The position numbers and the translations under genes are program-made. This document shows, piece by piece, positions 9,078-18,867 of a stretch of 25,594 nt of DNA; within the stretch, counting starts at the first letter, position 1; every line of letters begins with the position of its first letter. The stretch covers positions 1-25,594 of the forward strand of contig JAUCBJ010001097.1 of assembly GCA_032718475.1 (NCBI GenBank), given 5' to 3'. The stretch is from Nemertoderma westbladi. Taxonomy: Eukaryota > Xenacoelomorpha > Nemertodermatida > Nemertodermatidae. Below the pieces are notes generated by a model, which saw only the letters and a program-made list of their open reading frames with translations, had not been told where the DNA came from and did not search any database.

Positions 9078-9569
9078 TAAGTTTTACATTGACTATGCGA
9101 ATGCGATAACTTATCTCGATTTGGTGACACAGATAAAATGCAATAGATCTATCAGACTATCCTATCCGCTGTAAACATTTATCAATCCCGTTAATCTTTC
9201 ATTATATAGGCCCTATGTCGGAAGATACGGATATGTCTATAGAGTATTATGGGCCTAGAGTTACAGTTTTATACTTAGGGCCGCTGGTTATGATTGTCCG
9301 AATATTGTTTGTGTGGTTTTTATTTATTAACGTTTCATTTTCAGATCTTAGATAATATTAATTAAGTACCTTTCTACCAGTTCCAACAACTAGTTTTATA
9401 AATTATTGAAAATAGCGAGAGTAAAAATATAAATAAAGTAAAAAAAGTAAAAATAACCGACAGCCTGAGAGTCAAACAGACAATTTGGAAATCATTAAAT
9501 GTTAAATCTGACACTCGAAATGAATTATGCGACCAGGAAAACCCCTATAACTAGACTTTTAGCGAGATG
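9078..9569. other. Downstream flank of the ZRANB2-like gene
   Basis: AT-rich, no coding sequence recognised, one AATAAA at 9432; runs up to the first 41-bp satellite array. Confidence 0.5.
9432..9437 (+). promoter_or_regulatory. Candidate polyadenylation signal downstream of the ZRANB2-like gene
   Basis: AATAAA followed by A-rich sequence, about 355 nt after the stop codon. It could be the genuine polyA site or, if the gene is a retrocopy, the remnant of an inserted tail. AT-rich surroundings make chance occurrence possible. Confidence 0.3.
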
Positions 9570-10386
9570 ATGTGCCAATATCACTGCTGTTGGATACACG
9601 ACTTATAAGAGATTGTCAATTTGACTGCTGTTGGATACACGACTTATAAGAGATTGCCAATGTGACTGCTGGTGGATACACGACTTATAAGAGATTGCCA
9701 ATGTGACTGCTGGTGGATACACGACTTATAAGAGATTGCCAATGTAACTGTTGTTGGATACACGACTTATAAGAGATTGCCAATGTGACTGCTGTTGGAT
9801 ACACGACTTATAAGAGATTGCCAATGTGACTGCTGGTGGATACACGACTTATAAGAGATTGCCAATGTAACTGTTGTTGGATACACGACTTATAAGAGAT
9901 TGCCAATGTGACTGCTGTTGGATACACGACTTATAAGAGATTGCCAATGAAACTGTTGTTGGATACACGACTTATAAGAGATTGCCAATGTGACTGCTGT
10001 TGGATACACGAATTATAAGAGATTGCCAATGTGACTGCTGGTGGATACACGACTTATAAGAGATTGCCAATGTAACTGTTGTTGGATACACGACTTATAA
10101 GAGATTGCCAATGTGACTGCTGTTGGATGCACGACTTATAAGATATTGCCAATGTGACTGCTGTTGGATACACGACTTACAAGAGATTGCCAATGTGACT
10201 GCTGTTGGATACACGACTTATAAGAGATTGCCAATGTGACTGCTGTAGGATACACGACTTATAAGATATTGCCAATGTGACTGCTGTTGGATACACGACT
10301 TATAAGAGATTGCCAATGTGACTGCTGTTGGATACACGACTTATAAGAGATTGCCAATTTGACTGCTGTTGCATACACGACTTATA
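9570..10386. repeat. 41-bp satellite, array 1 (about 20 units)
   Basis: Unit GACTGCTGTTGGATACACGA then CTTATAAGAGATTGCCAATG T, strict period 41 with few variants (CTGGTGG, TGTAGG, GATATTG, GGATGC). The order of variant units in its last 270 bp is repeated in array 2. It ends mid-unit at CACGACTTATA, where the LINE begins. Confidence 0.97.
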
Positions 10387-11906
10387 CTACTAGGATCGGC
10401 ATGCTGCATTGCAGCTGCATTTTTAAGAATGCTGTGCCGGCTTATCGACAAAATTGCTCCGCCACAACTCCCTATCACCCATGACATTTGCTAGATCATC
10501 CGCATCTTCAAGGCCAGTGTCCTTTAAGATGCGTCTCAAGAAAGTCATGGGCTGTCCACCATGCTTATTCACTCCATGAGGCTGCCAAAGTACAAGATTA
10601 TGCACTGGCTGGTCCTCACGGCGAAACCAATGTCCTGCAAAGCAGAGGCGATTTTGTTCTAGTGTCAAGCTTGTGGGAACGAATGAGATACCTCCAATGT
10701 TATATAGTGTCTGGTTGGAGATGTATGTATTGTACTTGACACAATGAACCCGGCGTAGCATTCTTGTGAATGTGCCATCCAGAGATTTGGTGTCCTCAGC
10801 AGTTAGAGCCCAGCATGGACTCCCATAGAGGAGTACTGGAACTATACTGCTGCTCTAAATAATCGGACCTTAAGTTTCCGATTAATTCTCGGTGACTTCC
10901 AAATCCTGGAAAGCCTATTCAAGGCTGCCCATGCCTTTTCCTTACGTATTCGAAGGTCCTCACCTGACTTCCGGATCCATGATCCCAGGTAACAGAAGTC
11001 ATCCAAATGCTCAAGCATACCATCTTTTGAGCTTATGCGCATCCGATCAGAGACTTGCTGAGGACTTTCAAAGTTAACTGTCAAAATGTTGGTCTTTCTG
11101 GAGTTAATAAAAAGACAAACACTAGAAGCAGCATTTATGTTCTAATGAGCTGAGGAGCCGTTGGGCTCCCTCTAGTGATTCTGAGAGTACTCCTAAGTCA
11201 TCAGCAAAGTCTAGATCAGTTAGGTACTTGGCAGGATTTCCTCGATTTCTGGAGCCAGTAGGTGGAGTTATCATCACCCCATCATCATTATGATGATCTA
11301 AGGACATGCGTAGAACATAGTCAACAACAATTATGAACAAGAATGGTGCAAGTGTGTCTCCCTGGAGGACGCCCCATAACACTTCAAATGGTTCTGTGTC
11401 ACCGTCAACAGTAGACACATATGTTGTCGAACCATCGTATACTGATCTGATTGCTGCAAAAATTTCATCGGGAATCCCATATAATGAAAGTATGCTGAAC
11501 ATACGTGAGCGAGAGACTGAATCAAAGGCCTTGAAGAAGTCAACAAAGATAACAGCCAGATGCCTGTCTTTCTTTTTTGATAACTCTTCAATTATCCTTC
11601 TAAGTGCCAAAATGGGCTCCATGGTCCCACGACCTTTACGGAACCCATTCTGATTTCCATGGAGCAGTCTCTCAATGTGATCCCTGATGCGATTTAATAT
11701 AATTCTATTGTATAGCTTTGCAGCAATCGAGATCAATGAGATTCCCCGAAAAGAACCATAGAGTGTTAGGTTGCCCTTCTTGGGAACTGGCACCAACTTA
11801 TTAGTTTTCATTTCTTGTGGGACTCTTGTTGTTCGGTACATGTCTACTATGATGGGATAGATGAGCTTTAAACACTCAGGTATTTTAAAGACCTCAGGGG
11901 GAACAC
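10387..11906 (-). pseudogene. RTE-like LINE reverse transcriptase, 5'-truncated (copy 2)
   Basis: 1520 bp between satellite arrays. Encoded in order: VPPEVFKIPECLKLIYPI, the fingers KTNKLVPVPKKGN, NGFRKGRGTMEPI, motif A FVDFFKAFDS, motif B GVLQGDTLAPFLFI, motif C FADD, motif D INSRKT, FCYLGSWIRKSGEDLR and the C-terminal segment ending FVDKPAQHS. The endonuclease is missing. Two breaks: a 4-nt insertion near 11134-11137 and a TAG at 10842-10844 caused by two extra bases compared with copy 1. The same TAG is in copy 3. All palm motifs are intact, so the parent was presumably active. The 3' end is GATCCTAGTAG. Confidence 0.88.
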
Positions 11907-12563
11907 AAGAGATTGCCAATGTGACTGGTGTTGGATACACGACTTATAAGAGATTGCCAATTTGACTGGTGTTGGATACATGACTTATAAGAGATTGCCA
12001 ATGTGACTGCTGTTGGATACACGACTTATAAGAGATTGCCAATGTAACTGTTGTTGGATACACGACTTATAAGAGATTGCCAATGTGACTGCTGTTGGAT
12101 ACACGACTTATAAGAGATTGCCAATGAAACTGTTGTTGGATACACGACTTATAAGAGATTGCCAATGTGACTGCTGTTGGATACACGACTTATAAGAGAT
12201 TGCCAATGTAACTGTTGTTGGATACACGACTTATAAGAGATTGCCAATGTGACTGCTGTTGGATGCACGACTTATAAGATATTGCCAATGTGACTGCTGT
12301 TGGATACACGACTTACAAGAGATTGCCAATGTGACTGCTGTTGGATACACGACTTATAAGAGATTGCCAATGTGACTGCTGTAGGATACACGACTTATAA
12401 GATATTGCCAATGTGACTGCTGTTGGATACACGACTTATAAGAGATTGCCAATGTGACTGCTGTTGGATACACGACTTATAAGATATTGCCAATGTGACT
12501 GCTGTTGGATACACGACTTATAAGAGATTGCCAATGTGACTGCTGTTGCATACACGACTTATA
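11907..12563. repeat. 41-bp satellite, array 2 (16 units)
   Basis: Resumes at AAGAGATTGCC, precisely completing the unit left off at 10386. Its later part repeats the variant order of array 1 with one extra 41-bp unit (GGATGC at 10125 and 12261). It ends with the same GTTGCATACACGACTTATA junction as array 1. Confidence 0.97.
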
Positions 12564-14146
12564 CTACTAGGATCGGCATGCTGCATTGCAGCTGCATTTT
12601 TAAGAATGCTGTGCCGGATTATTGACAAAATTGCTCCGCCACAACTCCCTATCACCCATGACATTTGCTAGATCATCCGCATCTTCAAGGCCAGTGTCCT
12701 TTAAGATGCGTCTCAAGAAAGTCATGGGCTGTCCACCATGCTTATTCACTCCATGAGGCTGCCAAAGTACAAGATTATGCACTGGCTGGTCCTCACGGCG
12801 AAAGCAATGTCCTGCAAAGCGGAGGCGATTTTGTTCTAGTGTCAAGCTTGTGGGAACCAATGAGATACCTCCAATGTTATATAGTGTCTGGTTGGAGATG
12901 TATGTATTGTACTTGACACAATGAACCCGGCGTAGCATTCTTGTGAATGTGCCATCCAGAGATTTGGTGTCCTCAGCAGTTAGAGCCCAGCATGGACTCC
13001 CATAGAGGAGTACTGGAACTATACTGCTGCTCTAAATAATCGGACCTTAAATTTCCGATTAATTCTCGGTGACTTCCAAATCCTGGAAAGCCTATTCAAG
13101 GCTGCCCATGCCTTTTCCTTACGTATTCGAAGGTCCTCACCTGACTTCCGGATCCATGATCCCAGGTAACAGAAGTCATCCAAATGCTCAAGCATACCAT
13201 CTTTTGAGCTTATGCGCATCCGATCAGAGACTTGCTGAGGACTTTCAAAGTTAACTGTCAAAATGTTGGTCTTTCTGGAGTTAATAAAAAGACAAACACT
13301 AGAAGCAGCATGTTCTAATGAGCTGAGGAGCCGTTGGGCTCCCTCTAATGATTCTGAGAGTACTCCTAAGTCATCAGCAAAGTCTAGATCAGTTATGTAC
13401 TTGGAAGGATTTCCTCGATTTCTGGAGCCAGTAGGTGGAGTTATCATCACCCCATCATCATTATGATGATCTAAGGACATTCGTAGAACATAGTCAACAA
13501 CAATTATGAACAAGAATGGTGCAAGTGTGTCTCCCTGGAGGACGCCCCATAACACTTCAAATGGTTCTAATTATGAACAAGAATGGTGCAAGTGTGTCTC
13601 CCTGGAGGACGCCCCATAACACTTCAAATGGTTCTGTGTCACCGTCAACAGTAGACACATATGTTGTCGAACCATCGTATACTGATCTGATTGCTGCAAA
13701 AATTTCATCGGGAATCCCATATAATGAAAGTATGCTAAACATACGTGAGCGAGAGACTGAATCAAAGGCCTTGAAGAAGTCAACAAAGATAACAGCCAGA
13801 TGCCTGTCTTTCTTTTTTGATAACTCTTCAATTATCCTTCTAAGTGCCAAAATGGGCTCCATGGTCCCACGACCTTTACGGAACCCATTCTGATTTCCAT
13901 GGAGCAGTCTCTCAATGTGATCCCTCATGCGATTTAATATAATTCTATTGTATAGCTTTGCAGCAATCGAGATCAATGAGATTCCCCGAAAAGAACCATA
14001 GAGTGTTAGGTTGCCCTTCTTGGGAACTGGCACCAACTTATTTGTTTTCATTTCTTGTGGGACTCTTGTTGTTCGGTACATGTCTACTATGATGGGATAG
14101 ATGAGCTTTAAACACTCAGGTGTTTTAAAGACCTCAGGGGGAACAC
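12564..14146 (-). pseudogene. RTE-like LINE reverse transcriptase, 5'-truncated (copy 3)
   Basis: 1583 bp, colinear with copy 2: the 63-bp length difference equals a 67-bp tandem duplication here (13502-13568 repeated at 13569-13635) minus the 4-nt insertion in copy 2. By eye I count about 15 substitutions, roughly 1%. It contains the same RT motifs as copy 2. The 67-bp duplication shifts the frame within motif B, and the shared TAG (13019-13021) separates the C-terminal part. It ends at the same satellite junctions as copy 2, so it is a duplicate of the locus rather than a separate insertion. Confidence 0.88.
13502..13635. repeat. 67-bp tandem duplication inside LINE copy 3
   Basis: AATTATGAACAAGAATGGTG starts at 13502 and again at 13569, and both copies continue to CAAATGGTTCT. 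Not a multiple of three, so it breaks the reverse transcriptase frame. Absent from copies 1 and 2. Confidence 0.97.
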
Positions 14147-14873
14147 AAGAGATTGCAATGTGACTGGTGTTGGATACACGACTTATAAGAGATTGCCAAT
14201 TTGACTGGTGTTGGATACATGACTTATAAGAGATTGCCAATGTGACTGCTGTTGGATACACGACTTATAAGAGATTGCCAATGTGACTGCTGTTGGATAC
14301 ACGACTTATAAGAGATTGCCAATGTGACTGCTGTTGGATACGCGACTTATTATAAGAGATTGCCAATGTGACTGCTGTTGGATACACGACTTATAAGATA
14401 TTGCCAATTTGACTGCTGTTGGATACACGACTTATAAGAGATTGCCAATGTGACTGCTGTTGGATACACGACTTATAAGAGATTGCCAATGTGACTGCTG
14501 TTGGATACACGACTTATAAGAGATTGCCAATGTGACTGCTGTTGGATACGCGACTTATTATAAGAGATTGCCAATGTGACTGCTGTTGGATACACGACTT
14601 ATAAGATATTGCCAATTTGACTGCTGTTGGATACACGACTTATAAGAGATTGCCAATGTGACTGCTGTTGGATACACGACTTATAAGAGATTGCCAATGT
14701 GACTGCTGTTGGATACACGACTTATAAGAGATTGCCAATGTGACTGCTGTTGGATACACGACTTATAAGAGATTGCCAATGTGACTGCTGTTGGATACAC
14801 GACTTATAAGAGATTGCCAATGTGACTGCTGTTGGATACACGACTTATAAGAGATTGCCAATGTGACTGCTGT
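14147..14873. repeat. 41-bp satellite, array 3 (about 18 units)
   Basis: Same unit as arrays 1 and 2. It begins with the same CTGGTG variants as array 2 apart from one lost C. A 3-bp longer variant (GGATACGCGACTTATTATAA) occurs at 14336 and 14544, marking a 208-bp higher-order repeat of five units. It ends abruptly at CTGTTGGAA. Confidence 0.97.
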
Positions 14874-16078
14874 TGGAATTTTCGAATACATCCTCCGTTC
14901 CAATTTCTAATACATCCTCCGTTCTAATTTATAGTTTTGTTCTGATGATATCGAATTTGTTATGCCCATATAAGGATATATATTATTTGGCATGATGTTT
15001 TGAAATTTAAACCGCGACAATTTATGCCTATATAATATATATATTTATATATATATATATTATATATCTATATAATTATAAAAAAGAAGATTTCGATGTT
15101 GTAAATAATGGAATATATGCTAAATTAAAAGAAACTTAAAAATATATTGGTAAAAGGCACTGCAGTAAATTAATGAAAAGTTATCACGAACTGCTATGAA
15201 GAAAAGGCAGTGGGGTGGGGGGGGGGGGGGGGCTCTGCTTAGGATTATAAATAATACTATATATAATAAATAATAATTTATAATATTATTGTTCCAATAA
15301 TTATTAATAGGAGACTTGGAAGTAAATTAAAACTTTAGTTTTGACATTTTGTAGAATAGTAATAGATTTTATATCCTTGTCTCATTTATAACCCTTTTCA
15401 TTAGCATTGCCCAACTCCCCATCAGTAGACCCTAACAATCTGCGAATTTCATTTTATCACACCATGGAAGCAATAATTAATAGATTAAACAACATTGACG
15501 ATAAAAATAAGAAGACCTACTAACTATATCACTATAAATTTGACTGCTTTATACTGTGTTATACTCAAACATAATTCAATGAAAAATATACTCACATAGT
15601 TCAACGAAAAATACCGACAATAAATTATTGATATGGCTATTGCAATAGGAATTATTCGAATAACAAAGACAATTTAATACAAATTTTTATTTTCTAATTA
15701 AATTTGGTATATTTATATAATATTTTTCTCGCTCTTTTGACAAATTTATGTAAACAAACATTTAAGAATTATCAGTACAATATTTATGTTTAATAACAGA
15801 AATTTACTCCGTAACTAACTAATAAAAGTTATGTTAGTTGCGTTGCTCTTTGGCCTAAAATTCGCCTGGAGAATAGAAATAAAATATACAAGTAAATCTT
15901 CCAAAACATCCAATACTTTACATTCCATTAAATAAAACCAGCTTATTAAAGTCGAATGCCACCGCACCGCAATTAATAAATTAGTTATTAGTTAGCAATT
16001 AAGGTATGAAGGCATAACCTCTGGGACCTCTGTAAACCAACTTAGTTCAACCTATTTTAATAATTAATAGTATTATTA
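14874..16078. other. AT-rich intergenic DNA with small repeats
   Basis: No gene seen. It holds two copies of a 24-bp repeat AATACATCCTCCGTTCYAAT (14885-14932), a TA-rich microsatellite (about 15030-15077) and a G4-T-G16 tract (15212-15232). Confidence 0.6.
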
Positions 16079-17347
16079 TTAACCCTAAACTACCACTGGG
16101 GTGTTTAGACCATTAGCAGCACTGGCGGGGGTCGATTCCCCCCCCCCCCCCCCGCTGTATTTTTGTAATCATCCAATAAAATCCTACGAAATTTGGGCTG
16201 TAGGTGAAAAAATTATTGAAGAACATTTTCAAATCCACAAAAATGAAAATTTCATAAGGTGGGTATAATAATTTTCATGAAAAATAGAAGTGTGTCCCAG
16301 GACAAAATATAAATTTTTTTGATATTCTAAAATCTGATAGTGTGTGGCATTGTTGGCTAGCATTAGTGGGTTTTTCACTACGCTGAATCGAATGTGATTA
16401 TATCCAATTTCCGAAAATTGAACTGGATGCTATTTTTCGTGCAACTAAGAAGTGGGCGTGGCACCTCAAATTTTGAAAAATACGAGATTCGGAAAATAAA
16501 CCAAAGTTGAAATTTCAACGCACATTTATAGGTTTTCTGGACCGCTGAATCAATTGAAAGTATTATAGAAGCCTGAAGACTTAGTGGTTCGCCATTTTTG
16601 TGCACCAAAATTAGGGAGTGGCACTTATTCAAATTTTGAAAAAGTACCACGCCCTAATTGTGGTGTACCAATAATGACGTGTACCACTAAGACTTGAAGC
16701 TTCAATATTACTTTCAATCGATTCAGCGGTCCAGATAACCTATAAAATGGGTTGAAATGAAAACCTTGCGGTATTTTCTGAATATCGTAATTTTGAAAAT
16801 TTGAAGTAAGCCTACTTGCCACGCCCTAATTTCGGTGCACCAAAAATGATAAACCACTAAGAATTGAGTCTTCTATATTACTTTCAATCGATTAAGCGGG
16901 CCAGAAAACCCATAAAAATGCATTGAAATCAAAACTTCGGAGTATTTAACGAATATTGCAATTTTGAAGTGCCACGCCCTAATTTTAGTGTTTTAGTGGT
17001 AAACCAAAAATGACGTACCACTTCCCTTACCTACTCATATAGAGTATTAGAGTGCTCCATACGAATCAGAATCAATAAAAAAAAGCCCCAACATAAATAA
17101 TTACTAACTCACAAATGACCGTGTAAAATTCGAAAATTTCAAAAAAATTCTGCTGGGGACCAAATTTTGAGGTGGCACCCACATCGAAAAGTTGAAATCT
17201 AATTGCAACGCCGTTTTTTGCAAAAGAAGCGCCATTAAATTTGACAAATTCTCGTAAAAATTGTGCTGGTACATAATGTGGTTGCATAGATACAGCCATT
17301 AAAAACTAGGAAAGGGTCGATTCCCCCCCCGGTGGTAATAGGGTTAA
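16079..17347. mobile_element. piggyBac-like non-autonomous element flanked by TTAA
   Basis: TTAA at 16079-16082 and 17344-17347 bracket a 1261-bp segment beginning CCCTAAACTACCACTGG and ending CACC-type GGTGGTAATAGGG, so the ends form an imperfect inverted repeat starting CCCT. TTAA duplication and CCC..GGG ends are characteristic of piggyBac elements. GGGTCGATTCCCCC occurs near both ends (16129 and 17314) in direct orientation. The interior is made of diverged blocks of about 180 bp (CCACGCCCTAATT ... CACCAAAAATGA ... TTTCAATCGATTCAGCGG), two direct and one inverted. No transposase frame is present. Confidence 0.65.
16529..16745. repeat. Large imperfect palindrome inside the piggyBac-like element
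   Basis: About 100-bp arms: TATAGGTTTTCTGGACCGCT at 16529 pairs with AGCGGTCCAGATAACCTATA ending about 16745, through CAATTGAAAGTATTATAG and CTTAGTGG on one side and their counterparts on the other, centred near 16637. Confidence 0.8.
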
Positions 17348-17706
17348 TAATAGTACATCTAGAGTATTAACAACTATTAATTTTATAAATAAATTTTCCA
17401 CACGTTTAACGTTAAAATTTAGTAAATAAAGGTTAAGAAAAAAATGAAATTATATTTAAAATAAATAGTTTAGACTAATATCCTTATTTGAGTAGGCTTA
17501 CTATAACTACAGTACAACTTCATTCAGGTTGTACTTACACACTGAAGTCGCACTATATAATATGATATACTGTAAGACGGAGTATGTCGTTACACTCACT
17601 AACTAGTCCATCCGCAAAGTGAAAGATATTAAAAGTAATGAGATAACGATCACAGAACCCAAGCATACATAAACACAGATAGAAATACATTTATATTGCT
17701 TGACAT
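17348..17706. other. 3' flank of the p63/p73-like gene
   Basis: AT-rich; expected to include the 3'UTR and polyA site on the minus strand, but I found no unambiguous AATAAA on that strand here. Confidence 0.4.
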
Positions 17707-18867
17707 TTAGTTATCACCTTGCTCCGAGTTATTGGCCAACGAATTCAGTAGTGAGATTGATCTGGAAATGACTGAACTCAGTGTACTGCTGTGGCTGCTT
17801 AGAGATCGGTTGTTACCATGGCTACCGTCCCCGGGGACTTGCTTCTCCACCTTGTGCTTGATGGCTCTCAACTTGAGCTTGAGCTTGGCTCTGTCGCTGC
17901 CACTTAGACTTTCCATGTTATCAACATCATTGTAAGCGACATCCTTCAACTGATCTGCGCTCGTCACATTAATCTCTTTGAACTCGGTGGTCACATCATC
18001 CGGCAGACCGGCTGCGGTCACCCACTCACTGATAGATCGTCCACCATTACTCTCCTCGTTAGTTAGTATCAGCGTGCTGTCCCTCCGAAGCAACCGACGG
18101 GAACTCCTAGTTACCGGGGGGTCGCACGACGATGAAACCTCATCATCCCCGTCTGGGTTGCTCGTTGAGTCAGCGTCGATTATCGGACGTATCTTTCCGG
18201 TGGTTCGTTTCAATGTGAACCTCACCGCGGGCGGATTTGAATCCATCAACGACATGGACAGATGCGAGCTGGTGCGTCCGAGGGTGGACGGACGTATTGT
18301 CTCGAATGCGGTCGCCGCCGCTCGCAACTTACAATCGAGCGGGTCGGCGTACGCCGGACTGTTCAACCCCCACATCGCGATCTTTATCTTCGCTTTTTCC
18401 TCCAGCCCGATCGGCATTAAATCAATGTCCGCGGCACTCAAGGTTACCAATTGGCTGCACGATGTTATGTTGGACGCGTGGAAGTGACCTATAGCGTTTG
18501 AGCATCCCATGGCTTCCAACCAGGCCGCTATTGGCTGTCCTCCGGTAGGCGATAATCGTTCGAGTTTGCATTTCTTCCAGACGGGATCTGTTGTTTCCGT
18601 GGAAGAAACTTCGGCCTGTTGAGGCGACGTCGCCACCGGCTGGTTGTACATAACGCTCGGAAGGTGTTCGTCCCTCGGGGATTCCTCGGTGGACTCACTA
18701 CTCCCGGTGGACAGCGCCCCCTGGTACTGCTCGGATAATTCGAGACTCTGATTGATCATGGCGAGCATCTTGTATCGATCGCGCCCCCTAACGGGTAAGT
18801 AGAATACAGTGTCGCTTCCGTTTGGTGTTCCTGGCCCTTGTTTCAGCCTCTTTGGTGAAAGGGTATC
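17707..18867 (-). CDS. p63/p73-like: p63/p73-like gene, last coding exon (tetramerisation domain plus two SAM-like domains)
   Basis: 1161 nt including TAA, residues 362-747. Acceptor AATTCTGTAG. It begins [10 protein letters not shown], then the tetramerisation domain ([18 protein letters not shown] followed by [10 protein letters not shown]392 equals human R337). A Ser/Thr/Pro linker leads to SAM-like domain 1 (18361-18540; [17 protein letters not shown], closely like the p63/p73 pattern SFLxxLGCxxCxxYF) and, after about 105 linker residues, SAM-like domain 2 (17842-18045; [18 protein letters not shown]). A Ser-rich tail closes the protein. In vertebrate p63/p73 these parts lie in several exons that are alternatively spliced; here they are one uninterrupted exon. 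Confidence 0.92.
   Translation of the reverse strand, partial: DTLSPKRLKQGPGTPNGSDTVFYLPVRGRDRYKMLAMINQSLELSEQYQGALSTGSSESTEESPRDEHLPSVMYNQPVATSPQQAEVSSTETTDPVWKKCKLERLSPTGGQPIAAWLEAMGCSNAIGHFHASNITSCSQLVTLSAADIDLMPIGLEEKAKIKIAMWGLNSPAYADPLDCKLRAAATAFETIRPSTLGRTSSHLSMSLMDSNPPAVRFTLKRTTGKIRPIIDADSTSNPDGDDEVSSSCDPPVTRSSRRLLRRDSTLILTNEESNGGRSISEWVTAAGLPDDVTTEFKEINVTSADQLKDVAYNDVDNMESLSGSDRAKLKLKLRAIKHKVEKQVPGDGSHGNNRSLSSHSSTLSSVISRSISLLNSLANNSEQGDN

Noticed and set aside
11122-14261. Satellite-encoded N-termini on the LINE open frames (MYPTPVTLAIS and similar)
   Set aside because: The start codons lie in the 41-bp satellite upstream of a truncated LINE; they are accidental read-through, not part of the element.
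9570-14873. CRISPR-like array of 41-bp repeats
   Set aside because: The units are contiguous with no variable spacers, are interrupted by LINE copies and lie in an intron-containing animal genome; it is satellite DNA.
16378-17299. Transposase in the piggyBac-like element
   Set aside because: Frames here are short, repeat-derived and lack the DDE-type motifs; the element appears non-autonomous.
17978-18487. 169-residue open frame on the plus strand
   Set aside because: It is antisense to the SAM-containing exon of the p63/p73-like gene, with no motifs of its own.
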